A stretch of 64,000 bases of DNA. Origin: Dendrobium chrysotoxum (taxonomy: Eukaryota > Streptophyta > Magnoliopsida > Asparagales > Orchidaceae). Under the pieces are notes generated by a model. The model did no database searches, had not been told where the DNA came from, and worked only from the letters and a program-made list of their open reading frames with translations. Made by a program: the position numbers and the translations under genes. Every line of letters begins with the position of its first letter. Within the stretch, counting starts at the first letter, position 1. Below, piece by piece: positions 46,291 to 59,089 of this stretch. The DNA lies in NCBI GenBank assembly GCA_019925795.1, contig CM034310.1, positions 16,512,764 to 16,576,763 of the forward strand, written 5' to 3'.

Positions 46291-49200
46291 AGATCTACTA
46301 TGAAATTTTAGACATAGATTGAATGTGTGAATAGAAATCTTGTGGGAGTGTTAGTGAATGGTTATGCTCTAATCATTCACTAATATAGTTATTGTTCACA
46401 TTTAATTAAGTATTAATCTATGCATGTTTAAGGACATACACACACCACTTAGTTTAAGGCTCTCTTAGATTTAAGATTGATTGTGTTTGTGAGTGTATTT
46501 ATCATGCATATGTTGTGTTGAGGGTTAGAGACTTTGATTTGAACCTACTCAAACCTAGTGGCATTAAGGACAATAATTAAGAACTTTGTTTAGAGAATTT
46601 AGATTAATTCAAATAATTAGGATATAATTCCAATTGACTTGAAACTCAAACCATTTGAACATAGTGACACCCTCAGCCCTAGGAAAATTCCTCACTGACT
46701 TTTGAGATCATTAAGCCCCCTAATTAACCTAATCAAGTTTAAACCTTAATTAAGCCTTAAAACCTTCCAAAAATTATAATAAATCAAATTAAAATCCAAA
46801 AATTACAAGTAATACCTCAAATTGACCAGAATTGGACCCTTGATCAATGAAAAATAGAAGCCCCTTGACTGGACTTCAAAATTAAGTTTAATTTAAGTTT
46901 AATTGAAATTCAATATTTAATTAATTTAATTAATTAAAAATAATTAAAAATTCTAGAAAATTTCCAAACACTTGGAAATCACTCCTTAGGTCATTCCTGA
47001 CCTCTGGAGTTGATTTCAAGAAGTTTGGAGGTCATTTGGATTCAAATCATAAAAATGTCTCTAATTAAATAATTTAAATAATTCATTAAATACTCAAAAT
47101 TTCAAAAATTCATAACTAATTCAAATGAACTCCAAATTGAGCAAACTCAAAGGCATATGACTCATCTTAAGGTCTAATATTTATTAAAAATGTTAAGTTT
47201 CCAGAAATCAAAGAAATTTGAAAAAGTTAACTTTTGGTCAAACTTAGTTCAAATTCAAGTCAAAACTTCAAACCTTCATAATAAAATTTAGAAAAATCCA
47301 ATTTCAGCGTACTTACTGTCTAACTGATCGTATTAAGGTCTAGTATTTTAATAAAATATTAACTTTCCAGAAAACCCTTTAAATCAAAAAGTCAATTTTT
47401 AACCCCTTAATTAAATCATTAAAATAATCCATAAAATTCAAAAATTCAATAAATTGTCAAAAATTCCAGAAAATCTTAAATCAACTTTAAAACCAGTAAC
47501 CAATTAAATTTAATTAAAATTTAATCAACCTTTCAACCTTAATCAAACTCAAATCACTTAATTATATCGGGTACCACTGGGTAACCCAGGCCTACGAGGC
47601 TATTAAATTAGCCCCAAGGAAGGTGAAATAAACTTCACGGCCTCGGTATGCAACAAAGGTGGTATCCAAAAAACAATTAAAATCAAGTTTAAAATCAATT
47701 TCAAGTCATTAATATTTAAATTCAAATTAAATCTTCCCTTAAACCTTCAACCAACTTGAACCTCAAACAACTTCAATCAATTGCCTATTTAGGACATATC
47801 AAAGCCACACAGCCTACCTCACACACTTTAGATGGTTTGCTAGGACAACCAACTTTAGTCTTAGGTTAGGCCGGTGTTTACTTTTCTGCTACTTGCGTGT
47901 GCCGGGTTTTCCGTTGTTTTCATTGCATGCTGGTTGCTAGATTTAAGTAATTGATGTTGATGTGATTGTTTATTTATTTACTGTACTCTGAGTTGATTGA
48001 TTGTACGTTAGATCTACCCTTATGTTAGGAATGATTTATACTAATTCAATCTTATGCAGGTGGCCATGCTCATACAGGATATAAATTAAAGGGGGCAAAA
48101 AATCATAAATATTAAATTGCACAGGTGCTCCAGAAAACTGCTAAGACCTCCTTTAAAATTAAAAGAGCATGGCCAAGCGTGGCTATGATTGAGCATTTTT
48201 AAATTTCAAATATATAACTACTTGGGATATTTCTAAACTGTTGATTATTAGGATAACCTTGCAGGTTGTTGAGTCTAGATTTTTAATTTTCATTAATGTA
48301 ATTTGATTTGATTTTGAGTTGTATTATTTAAAGTACTTTGAGATTGAGATATTTAAAATCCAATTTGGAATCCAAAGAGGAAGGAACATCCCTTAGGGGA
48401 GAGTTCCTATCCATTTGGAGATCCAAATTAGGATGAAGTTCAAGTATCCAAAGAGAAAAGATAACACCCCTATCCAGGGGGAGTTTCTTTTCATTTGGAT
48501 ATCCAGACACGACGATCCAAGGAGTTCTAGGGAGACGAAGAAGTGAAGAACGAGAAGAATCTCAAATCTCAAAGTCACTTGAGTCTTAGGATTAGAATCC
48601 GGGTTGTAGTCAGTGGTACCCGGCCACTTTACTTTCCTGCAGACCCTGGGTTGTATAATTAAGGGCACTTGCCTATGGACTTTCAGTTTGAGCATTTATT
48701 TAATTAATTTAATTAAATGTTGATTTGATTACTTGATGTTGATTGCGATTAAGGACTTGCATGCTTTTAGTAGTTTTTTTGGCGTTCATTGCATGTCGAT
48801 TTTGATTTAGCCTGGAACCCGATCGGAGGCTCGTGAGGGTACGGTCATTAACCTTTTCTACTTAAACAAAATTTAAAATTTTAAGCTCAGATAGAAACTC
48901 TAACGCTCTTAAGAAGTAAGCCCGGACTCGCCGGGAGTTTTTCATGCATCATATTAAACTTTTCTCTACCTTGTTAGGCACCTCCCCGCCTGCGAGTTCT
49001 GGCAGACCACCTGACCTAGTAGGGTGCAGTTCTGTCCAAGGGGATGTTGTGCAATCTCTAGGATAAAACCTATTTTTAAGCCTATTTTAAAACTGCTTCA
49101 TTTTGATTTAAGCATTTTATCGAGTCAACTAGCATGCATTGCATTAGTAACAAATTAAATTTGAGTCTAAATCTTAATTGCATTTCTAACTTAAGCATTT

Positions 49201-50769
49201 AACCCAACATGTGTTAAGGGGTCAATTAGGATCTGCTCTAGATGTCGAACCCAACTCCTCAAACTCAATCTTAAATAACATCCTTAACCACTCTTTCATA
49301 AAGACTTTGACTCATAGTTTTAAAAGCGTTTAGGTGGTTTAGCTGGCTCCCTAATCCAGGCCGGGGTAAGCCCAGATTACATTTCATTAGCTAGGTTCTG
49401 GGTCACTGATTCTCAGTACCCATTTTAGACTTAGGTTCTGAGGCAAATGTTCAATCTTAAGACCTCAATCTTCCGGGAATCTAATTCCCATTTTCTAATA
49501 AAATTGACCATTTAAACATTAAATGTTTTTCAATCTAATTCAAGCCCAACACTTAGGATAGTCTGAGGTGTTTCTGAAGTAATTCAGAATCTCAAAACAC
49601 CTCCTACCCTTCCTCCTTTGACTCCATAAATAAGTGTTCAATATTGAACCAATCCTTGTTGAATTTTCAGTCCCTTAACCTTCCTTGATATCAAGCTTTG
49701 AAAATCTTAAATGAAATTCGTATCGCTATTTTAATCGGGAGTATTCGTAGGAAATTTTCTGGTTTCCTACGATGTAATTAACTACGAGGGCTTGCGCTCG
49801 TAGGAGATATAGAAACCCAGACCTGATTTCAAAATCAAGCTTTTTCAAAACTTTTAATTAATTATCTTTGGGAAAATAAAAAGTCAACGATCATTATCAT
49901 CATTTTCAAATGATCGATAACAGACGATATCCTCTTTCCTTGGAAAGATATATCGTACTATTATCGTGATCTTGATTATGAAATTAATGACCTCTTTACT
50001 AGATCATTGTAGTGAAACATTGGATTAAACACTATTTTGATTCTTAGGGATCATATGTTGTTTCTCCTTGAGTTTGACTACGATAATCAGGGTAAATCAA
50101 GATTTGTAATCTGAACCTATTAGAGAACGATATATTCAGCTTTCGAGGTGATATATTATTCATAATAAGTGTTCGATTATAAAATTCAAAATTCCAGAAA
50201 TTAAACATTTCCCAAAGAAAATTAAAACACTTTTCAAACTATAATTTTTCAATCAAACAAATAATTATTAATTTAGCCCCCTTTTATTACCCTGAACAAG
50301 CATGGCCACATGCAAAAAACTCAGTGAGCAATTAGATCGGTCCTAACCTAAGGGTAATCTACCGCCCATCACATCAATTCACAGATTATAGTTAAAGTAA
50401 ATAAAAACTCACTTCAATCAATTTTTAATTACAACATGTAATGAAAACTAAAAAAACCTAGAATATAGTGGTAAAAGTAAACACTAGCCTAGCCTAGACT
50501 AGAGTTGGTTGTCTTAGCAAACCATCTAAAGTGTGTGCTAAAGGCCGTGTGGCTCGTGTATATCCTAAGCTGGGTACTTTATTAGAGTTGTTTGATGTTC
50601 GAGTAAATTTGTGTTTGAGTTCAGATATTAATGTATTATATATTATTTTAGGATACATTTTGAAGATTGATTGATTAAATGAATTTAATTAGTTAAAGAT
50701 TAAAGGATTGATGAATTTTAATTAAATTAATTAGTTACTAATTTTAAGGATTAAATTAATTTAAATTTT

Positions 50770-51040
50770 TTACTAACCGGTTTGTGGCATTATCATAGTG
50801 GGCTCAAAGAATTAAGCCTCCTTAGGACACTTAGCCCCACAGCTCAAAATAGTCCAACCTATAAACCGGGTTGATGTGGTTGGATTAAGGATTTTAATTC
50901 AGCTAAGTAATTAAGAGTCACTTAATTTTAAGGTTTTACACTCCATTGAATATGTTCGTGGCATTGTCACAATGGGCTCAAGGAACCAAGCCTCCTTAGG
51001 ACATTTAACCCTATAGCTCAAGGTAGTCCATCTTAAAAAC
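50770..51040 (-). repeat. Two related units of the NCE internal tandem repeat (copy 3)
   Basis: GGGCTCAAAGAATTAAGCCT near 50801 and GGGCTCAAGGAACCAAGCCT near 50973 each lead into CTCCTTAGGACA and a TAGCTCAA-x-x-TAGTCCA block. The spacing is about 170 bp. They are homologous, on the opposite strand, to 4910-5390. Confidence 0.8.
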
Positions 51041-54000
51041 TTCATTTTTAGAGCGCTTATTATGTATTAAAATATTGGTTAACTAATTTTATTAATCAAG
51101 TTATAATTTTCTGGAATTTGCAGCTATTTATTAAATTTTTGGAATTAATGGAATTATTTAGATGTGTTAATTAAGGGGTTAAAAGTTGAATTTTAAAATT
51201 AAAGTGATTTCTAAAATTTTAATATTTTTCTTAAATAATAGACTTTAGCTAATTTGCTCAATTTGAATTTTTTACATTGATTTTTTGAAGTTTTAACCTA
51301 GTTTTGAACTATGGTTGATCGATGCGTTAACCTTTTGAATTTGATCTTATTTTGGAGGATTGACATTTTTATAAAATACTAGATTTTAATTAGAGTTGAA
51401 TGGCTTTGAGTTTGATTAAATTGAATTTTTCTAGAATTATTGGTAATTTTTCAAAGTTTGGGTATTTAATTGCCTAATTAAGGGAATTTTAAGATTTTAA
51501 TCAAAATTACTCCCAAACCTCTTGGAATCACCCCCAAAGTTCAGGAATGGCCTAAGGGGATGTTTCCAAGTATTTAGACATTTTTTAGAATTTTTAAATA
51601 TTTTTAATTAATTAATTAAATTAATTATCAATTTTCTTAGAAATTACATTAAGGTTAATTAAAGGTTATCTGATAGGGCTCTTAATTTTCATGGATTAAG
51701 GATTCAATTATGAGTAATTAGAGAGTTTACTTAAACTTTTAAAATTTAATAATAATTTATAGTGAATTAATTAAGGTTTTAGGCTAAATTTAGGAAGGAA
51801 TTTTGGGGTTCCTAGTTGGTGGACCAAATGGGCACCAAATTTAGTGAATTTTGGACCATGAGATCATCTGATCTGAAGGTCCAATTCTACTGAATTTGGG
51901 CCAAAATGGACTTTCTAAGGTGGCTAACTAAGCCACCTAAGTTAACCACTAAGTTACCTTAAAAAATTCTTAAGTCACTACCTAGGGCAAGAAAGGGGTG
52001 CAATTAGTGGATCTAAGCTCCCTATCCTAAGCAAAATTAACTCACTAAAGCTCAAATCCTAAATCTCATTGGAAAGGTCATTAGAGAAATTTGAAATCAA
52101 GGGCCAAACCATGACCCTTGATCTCAAATTGGCTAAATTGTGGCATTAAAAAATTTAAACATGGTGGATAAAATTTGGACATGTCAGAGACATGGCCAAA
52201 TTCAATCCCCCAAAGTCTCAAGCTATGGGGAGTTCAACCCTAAAAGAAATGCCTAATATAGCCCTAGGAAAATTACTAAAATTTATTAAGTTATATGCAA
52301 AACCATAGCCTGATACCATAGGATTTTGATATATCTTCTCAAGACCTTTCTAATGAGCATAAGATCACCTAAATCGGCCAAGTGTATGAGGAGATATTAA
52401 TTTTTAAAGATTCCCATGATTTCTGGAATTTTTAAACCCAGAATTATGCAGTCAGCAATGCTTTTACAAATAGGCGCGCTCTTATTGGATAGCTAATCAT
52501 TGGCACTAATTATATAACCACGGGGTTAATCTCAGCCATCAGATTATCAATCGGATGGGTGCGATTAAAAAGCTTCAAAACTATTGGATTGAATATAGGC
52601 CATTGATCTAGATCAACAGTCACGATTAGGTCTTTATCCTCCCAAAATTTCCCAAAGCCATTGAGTTTCTCCTGTATGATCCGAGCGATCGCGCCGATGA
52701 ATTCGCACCAAACTTTATGGGAAGGATCAAGACACAACAAACCATCAATCCAACAGTCAAATTCTCATAAGTTAATGATTTGTTTCACACTTGATCGGAA
52801 CTACCTAGCTAGGAGCACAGGAAGAGGATCTCACCATATAGAAAGCCCCAACATAAGAATTTTTCTATCGAGAAGCTTCAGGGGGAGATGGCGAACACTT
52901 CCCCTTCAGACATCTTGATCGAAGGATCATAGGAAGTAGGAGTTTGAACAGGATGTGGACGAATTTCACCTAAGATTGCTTGAACCACTGGTCGGAGAGC
53001 GCTTGGAAGCTAGAGAGTGAGAGGAGAATGCTCAAAGAGATCTGGGGAGGCTTTTCAAAAGCTTAGATGTGAATGGGGATGTCTGGGTGAGGGAGCCCTA
53101 TTTGAATGTCTCTCATGGCCAAGGAAGGCTGAGATGGTGTTGGTGGACGGCCAGATGGCTTCCAGGTGGGAGGGGACATCCTCCCAGAGGTTCGTGAGCC
53201 CAAAGTCAATGGGCTGAACCACTGGTAGCCTTGGATAAAGCTTGAGATGGAGGGAACCATCAGAAGCTTCTCTAATTTACTCCAACCACAATTGGCCACT
53301 AGCTAGGTCAGGGTGAGCTGGAAAATTTATTGGGGATCAACAAACTCATCCATGAGCTCAATTGGGTAGGATGTAGCCTAATTATGGGAATGAGATCGAG
53401 TTAACCCAAACCTGTAAGGTTTGGGTCAACTTGGATACGACTTAGGTCAAGCCAGGTGGTGGGATTGAAGTGGAAGATGCATTGGATCAAGGGCTACTCA
53501 ATGTGAGTACCAATGTGATCTAATTGGGTCTGAGGTGGAAGATGGCTTGGGTTAAAGTAGTTTTGACCACTTTAGGCTAACCTAGAGGTTGACCCAAGTC
53601 AACCCAAGGGCTGGGCTGACTAGGGTCAAGGGGGACCCAATGGCCCCATTGGTTTCATCCAATTAGGCAAGGGTTGGAATTTGACTCAAGGGGAACCTCT
53701 CTTTGGTCACTTGGGTCAAGCCAAATGGCTAACCCAAGTGGGCCTAAGGCTTGGGTCTTTAAGAGGGGTCTCTTAAGAAAACTAATGGGTCACACCATGA
53801 GCTTGAATGGGTTTGGAGAATTCTTCGTCAAGAGGTTTGAATGGGTTGAAGGTGTATGTGTATTTGGTCAAACTTGGTTGACTTGGTCAACTAAGTTGAC
53901 CTAGGGTCAAGGGTTAGGTTCATTGAGTTCAAATTGATCATATGAACTCAATGGAAGAGGTCCCAAGCAAAGGGGAGGACATTTGGTTTGAAATTGGTGT

Positions 54001-54772
54001 TTAAACCCTTAAGGCCACTTTCGTCAACTATGGTTGACTTGGTTAACCAGGTCAAACTAAAGTGTGGGTTTAGGTCCAATGTGTTCCTAATGATATTTAG
54101 AATCTATTGGAATAGGTTTTGAAGATTGATATGGGAAGGCCATGTTGAATTTTGGAATAAAGACCAAAAGCCCTTTAAAGGGCATTTTGGCCATTTTTAT
54201 CCCTGGTCAACACTGGGTGAAACTGGGCCCAAAAAGGTGTAGTCATAAAAAAGGTCATGGATGTGGTTATAAGGTTTTGAAAGAATCCCAAGGTTAAATT
54301 CCATTGAATGGTAAATATAGTGGCAAAGATTGTAAATATCTGAAGGTTTTGCAGCCTGTGAAAATCAATCCGATTTCTGGGGCTAGAGATCTTAGAATGA
54401 GCTCAAATTTGGTGAGTTAGTCTTAGGGGCATAACCAAATAAGATTCAATTGATAGACCCTAAATCAGAGGTCATTTGATTGGGTTTCAGGGTGACAAAA
54501 AATTACCCAAAAGGGTTTCAAGACCTAGGTCTTTAACCTTGTGATTTTATTTAGAAACTTGGATTTGGATTGGATTCTAGACTTGCATGGTTGAGTTTGA
54601 ATTACCCACATAAATGACAATCAAATGAATTATTGAGATTTATTAGAGGTGATTTGAAGGTTGATTGAAAGTTGGTGGAAGGCTAGACTAGAGATTGAAT
54701 TGAAGGGTGGAACTGGATTTGATTAAACTTGGATTTGGTTTTGACATGGGACCTATATGATTGAGGGGTGGA

Positions 54773-54813
54773 CCCCCCCCCCCCCCCCCCCCACCCCCCC
54801 CCCCCCCCCCCCC
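54773..54813. repeat. Poly-C tract: C20-A-C20
   Basis: Forty C residues with a single A at 54793. It lies inside NCE copy 3, about 70 bases from its terminus, where copy 1 has only short C runs. G-quadruplex (minus strand) and i-motif potential. The length may be distorted by sequencing or assembly. Confidence 0.95.
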
Positions 54814-54880
54814 TTATCATTAGGTGATCAAAAAGAAACCCAGGTAGGTCCTAGTGACCTTATACATAAATGAGGTCAAT

Positions 54881-55503
54881 AAAATTATAATTTCATTCTA
54901 AGCATTAGGTCCGGCTCCCTGTGAGATTGATTATAAGTTCAGTTCCCTATAGTTCATTTAAGTCCCCTATTTTTTTTTCAAATTAGGTCATCTTACTTGC
55001 TCTAAATTTTGGCAGCTTTTTGGCATCTCCCCCATTCAGGGAAAATTTAGAGAGTTGGGCCTTCCCACTACACTACGAAGAGCGTATATGCTAGGTGTTA
55101 GGCAACACCATGACTGTGGTTCTTCAATCCCACCTGCTACTAAAAGCATGTATGGATCTTCAAGGTACCTGTTAGAAAATGCAATTTTTCCTCACCGGCA
55201 TGATAGTACATACATGGGTACTTAGAGTTGTCCCCGCCACTCTACAAAGAGCATGTATATGGCATATCTGCCTCGCTGTAAGCATTGCCCCAGAGCGTGT
55301 ATAGGTCATCCCCCAGCGCGCTGCAAGTGCCGAAAATTGGGTTTCTAGAGTTTTTTGAGTTTGAGACATTTATACCTTTATGAGAAGGATGTTGATGGCT
55401 ATGTCGGTGTCAAAGGCTTAAGGATCAATGTAAAACTCTTTTTTATTTCTTTTTCTTTTTTTCTTTTTTTTTCCCTCTCTTTTTTGTCTTTTCTCTCCTT
55501 TTT

Positions 55504-55576
<73 letters not shown>

Positions 55577-56900
55577 GAAAGAGAGATTTGAGGGCTATTT
55601 AGAGGAGTTATATGTGGATTGTAGGTTGATTGAGGCTGGTTGGAGACTAGATTAGGGAAGTAGAGATGTTTTGTGTGTTGGTTATTTGGCTATTTGGAAG
55701 TGTATAGAGGTAGTGGTTATTGGATGTAACTAAGCCAGTTGGAGGTAATCGCACAAGGAAGGGAGAGAGGGAACTTGTTCGGCCTGCTGCTTGTGAAGAT
55801 CGGGTAGAGTAAGAGTTTAGTTATGGGAGTAGAGTGGGATCAGATGGCTACATGCAAAAGGGGGATGTGTTTGCATCCTTCTATGTCAAACAGGGAAGGG
55901 AGTCAATGAGAGTGAGGTCAGGTCAAGAGTAGATGGATCCAGCAAGGGGGTTCAGCCGAAAGAAACGACTGGAGCTTGCGATCAGGTCATGATCAGAATT
56001 GGAATGTCTGTTGAATTTTTTATGAATAAGAGAGTCAGACGTAGAAGAGCTACGGGATTTCTAAGGTGATCGTGAATGAAACTTGAGCTGGAAAGATTAA
56101 AGCTAAAAGGTTGAGCAAGCATGGGGGAGGATTCGAGTTCAGTCGTACGGTCTTCAACTAGAGTTGCTTGGCTACTTAGAGGAGATGAACAGGAAAATGG
56201 CTTGAATGGATGGAGTTCAATTGGGTATAGATTGGGAGTAGGAGTTCCTTCGGTTGTTTAGGCTGGAGGAAGTATGTAGAATTGGAGTAGGTTGAGTTAG
56301 TGTGAGGAGAAGAGAGTGATAGTGAGAGAGAAAATGAGTAGGTGAAGTGTAAATAGAAGGAAAATGAGTGCGAGGATTACTATCATGCGTGAAGAGATAG
56401 TTCGGTGCCATTTTGCAGAGATTTGAGCAGGATTTTGGGATGGACCACTGGACATATAAGATTTTAGCAGGGAGCAAGATTTTAACAGAGGTAATAATTT
56501 TTATATTTTTTACTTTTCTATGGAGATCAATAAATGTGGTATACGTCTAGAGTGAACCACATTTGATATAACCTAATTAACCCTATGGATCTCCAAATAT
56601 TTATTCTTGATGTCACTCCGAGGGTTTTGATTTGTTTATTTTAGGGGGTCTATGTCTTGGCTTCACACAAGTTCTTTGTCTTCAAGAATTTTCATAGATT
56701 GATGTTAATTGATTTCATTGCCTACTTTCATTCCCTTCTACCATCGTCACTTTAGCTTTCAGCATTCTCACATATGCTCAATATTTATTATTATTCCAAT
56801 CATATATAGATATAACAGTTCTACTGTATAATTGCAAGTATTGTTTAGAATATGTCAAAGCTTAGCAGATTCACCAACTTACAGGATTTCACTGTCTCAG
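54881..56900. other. Anonymous DNA with degenerate short repeats
   Basis: Between 55080 and 55310 a GAGC(A/G)TGTATA-like motif recurs about four times (near 55080, 55145, 55236 and 55290). From 55590 to 56480 the sequence is G/A-rich on the plus strand. The 86-codon minus frame at 56217-56477 is low-complexity and is not called a gene. Confidence 0.4.
55437..55576. repeat. Pyrimidine tract followed by (ATA)n microsatellite
   Basis: A T/C-only-like tract (about 55437-55503) leads into about 24 uninterrupted ATA triplets (about 55505-55576). The poly-Ile open frame across it is an artefact of the repeat. Confidence 0.95.
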
Positions 56901-57004
56901 ATTTTTCTACAGTTAGCTTTAGCTCAGGTACACTTTTACTTTGTTAGTCTGTTTAGTTTTTCTCTCTTTCTTTAGTTGTTCACTAGTATCCTTGTTTCTT
57001 AGTT

Positions 57005-57230
57005 CCCTTGATGCTCTACACAGGTCCCAGGAGGAGTAGGTCACTAGTTCGTCAGCTACTACAAGAGACATTGGTTCAAGTACGCACCCTTTTTGTAGCT
57101 TCTGCAATTTTTCCTTTTTTTGTCTTTTTTTATAGTTTTACTGGTACCCTTATTGCTCTTCATGGGTTCTAGGAGGAGCAAGACACCAGTTGGTTAGCTA
57201 CTACAGGAGACCTAGGTTCATGTACACTTT
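57005..57230 (+). repeat. Tandem duplication, about 140 bp unit
   Basis: CAGGAGGAGTAGGTCACTAG with CAGCTACTACAAGAGACAT (57030-57072) is repeated as TAGGAGGAGCAAGACACCAG with TAGCTACTACAGGAGACCT (57168-57210). A third partial start lies near 57290. Not coding. Confidence 0.85.
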
Positions 57231-58059
57231 TCTTTTTTTAGCTTTACATACACCTGTGTAGTCATTTCTCTTTTTTCCTATTGATGCTTCTGTTGCTCTG
57301 TGTAGTTTCCAAAAGTACATAATACATAATCTTTGGAAGGAAAAGAATAAGGTCGTCGGCTTCCTCTTCAGACATAGGCATGGGAGATAGACTTCAATCC
57401 TCTATGAAGGATAATGTATTTTTTCTTTTTGTTGGCTGGTGTAAGCTTGTAAAAGGATTAAATTATAAACTTGCATATTAATTATGAATTAATAGAATAA
57501 AGAAATTTTATAAATTCAGTTGTTCATGAGTTCTTTTCCTTCTGCTCTTATGACTTCTATAGTTGTTATGCTCACGGCTTTAGACCCTTGTTGGAGTTAA
57601 CAGTTGCACTCTTTTCAAAACTTTAGTTTTAGTTGTGAGGCTTTGGTTCTTTTTATCCTATACTTTGTGCGGCAGACATTGGGGAAGGATTACTTGATTT
57701 ATTTTTATTGACTTGTTAGGAGATTTTTATACATTCTGGCCTTTGCTTTTTGCTTTGGTGGGCTTGGTGAAGGAGTAGATGTCGATGACCTAAACCCTTT
57801 AGGTTTGCATTAGGTTGGTGGTGAGAGGTCATTAGTCCAAAGCTTTATGCATAGCAAACTTGTTGATGAAAAAAGTCCTTTTAGTTCAGCCTTAGGCTTT
57901 ATGTGAACTCTAGGATAATTTCTTTGGTCCTTTGCTTTGTTCTTTAAAGGACTTGTTAAAGAAGAATTCTTTCGATCCTCACTTTACGCTTTATGGATTT
58001 GTTGAAGAATTTGTAGGTTTTGGATTTAATTTGTAGTACTGAATGTGGATAATACTCTG

Positions 58060-58745
58060 ACCCTTAACTAGTCGAGAAGACTTAGATCTAGGTTACTTGA
58101 ACTTATCAGCTTGGGTGAACTAGGATTTAGTAACTCTTATCATCCAACTGCTGAAATGAGGGTTCCTATACTATGACCTTTCTAATGGCTTATTGAGTCG
58201 ATAGAGCTGTCAGTGACTTGCCCATATCTTGGATTGTTGAGTCCAACCTCATACTCCCATTCAGGCTTTAAACTTGAGCTACAGAGAAATGTGCTCCCCA
58301 ATCTAAATTTGCTAAAGTTTGCAAATTTGAAGTCATCCTTCATGGTTTAAGATCTCAGAGCATACGCGTATTCTTTAACTATCTTGATTGAGACTCATCC
58401 ATCTTACTATAACCTTGACTCTCTGATCTATTAGGAGAATTTTTTAGACTACAACTACTTGAACTTGTCGGGTCAAATAAGTATTTATGCTTCTAACAGC
58501 CCCTACTAATGGGTTGACAAAAAGGGGGTTCCTCTACTATGATCTTTCGTATGGCTTATTGAGTAGACAGAGTTGTCAGTGATTCATCCATATTTGGGCT
58601 TGTTGAACTATCTCATACACTCATTTGGACCTTAGCTCCATGTTGCAAAAGAACTTGTACCACTTTAGCTTGATTTGCTGAAGTGTGTAGCTACAAAAAT
58701 CTTCTTTCTTAACCTTCAAAGTTTTGGTATGTTAAAGAAGGTGAT
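58060..58745. repeat. Diverged tandem duplication, about 366 bp unit
   Basis: GGGTTCCTATACTATGACCT near 58160 and GGGTTCCTCTACTATGATCT near 58527 begin long matching blocks. Both include TGGCTTATTGAGT, GTCAGTGA and a later CTCATACxCxCATT segment. Confidence 0.85.
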
Positions 58746-58836
58746 GTCTTGAGTTTTGAAAAATCACCTGCATATATGTATACTACAAGGAAAATTATCA
58801 TATCTCATTACTTGCAGAGATGTCTGTATTTGATGA

Positions 58837-58900
58837 TTTTAAATATTTATTTAGGGATTTTGGTGTGAAGCATAATGTCGACCCAAATAAATATTTAAAA
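58837..58900. repeat. Long inverted repeat next to the presumed LTR edge
   Basis: TTTTAAATATTTATTTAGGG (58837-58856) and CCCAAATAAATATTTAAAA (58882-58900) are inverted copies with a single-base gap and a 25-base loop. The right arm directly adjoins a TAGGGG-type purine tract on the minus strand. Confidence 0.9.
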
Positions 58901-59089
58901 TGCCCCTACTTTGAGGGAATTTTGATAGGTTTTAATTATAAAACTAAAAAAAATGCCCCTTATCTTGTACGGGGATTTTCACAAGATACTTGAAATGCTT
59001 TCTTGTAATACAAGAGAATTTTAAAAATGTAAAATGCACATATTGATAAATATGCATAAAATATATAGTACATTAAACAAAAAAGTTTC

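Larger units (their letters stand above)
42045..50260 (+). mobile_element. NCE copy 2, nested in copy 3, with ATAAT TSD
   Basis: This 8,216-bp unit starts GTTGACCTCATTT and ends CAATCAAACAA. It is flanked by ATAAT at 42040-42044 and 50261-50265. Removing it rejoins copy 3 in register with copy 1 near position 5960-5985, which confirms the boundaries. It is longer than the other copies because its middle (about 44450-46660) holds sequence with no counterpart in copies 1 and 3, including two perfect palindromes and an extremely AT-rich block. It lacks the 178-bp repeat. The longest frame is 114 codons (43693-44037), lies in the TTGAC-rich block and is not conserved. Confidence 0.8.
40013..54880 (-). 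mobile_element. NCE copy 3, split by NCE copy 2
   Basis: On the minus strand the element starts at 54880 (ATTGACCTCATTT on that strand), runs to 50266, is interrupted, and resumes from 42044 to 40013, ending CCAAACAA; together 6,647 bp. All blocks of copy 1 are present in order: TTGAC clusters (about 53440-54250), the 52440-52660 block, tandem repeats (50770-51040), the GC-rich block (41170-41300) and end hairpins (40325-40490). No reading frame over 85 codons. I see no convincing target duplication (CATAT against AAAAT), so it is probably the oldest of the three. It contains the poly-C tract at 54773-54813. Confidence 0.75.
57540..58900 (-). repeat. Probable 3' LTR region of the Tat-lineage element
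   Basis: This lies just downstream (on the minus strand) of the integrase end of the Tat-like element, separated by two AAGTAGGGGCATTTT-like purine tracts (58896-58913 and 58946-58968) that could be its polypurine tract. No second LTR is in the window to define the ends, so the call rests on position. It contains a 366-bp duplication at 58060-58745. Confidence 0.4.

Noticed and set aside
52510..53299. Several 66-85 codon frames on both strands in NCE copy 3
   Set aside because: They overlap on opposite strands, and the homologous parts of copies 1 and 2 do not keep them open.
40013..54880. Helitron interpretation of the NCE family
   Set aside because: Target duplications at copies 1 and 2 and the lack of a TC start or CTRR end argue against it.
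55355..55591. 78-codon frame ending in poly-isoleucine
   Set aside because: Translation of the (ATA)n microsatellite and the preceding pyrimidine tract.
57446..57510. AATAAAG-like polyadenylation area suggesting the 3' end of a host gene
   Set aside because: AT-rich sequence yields such signals often; no coding exon lies upstream on the plus strand.
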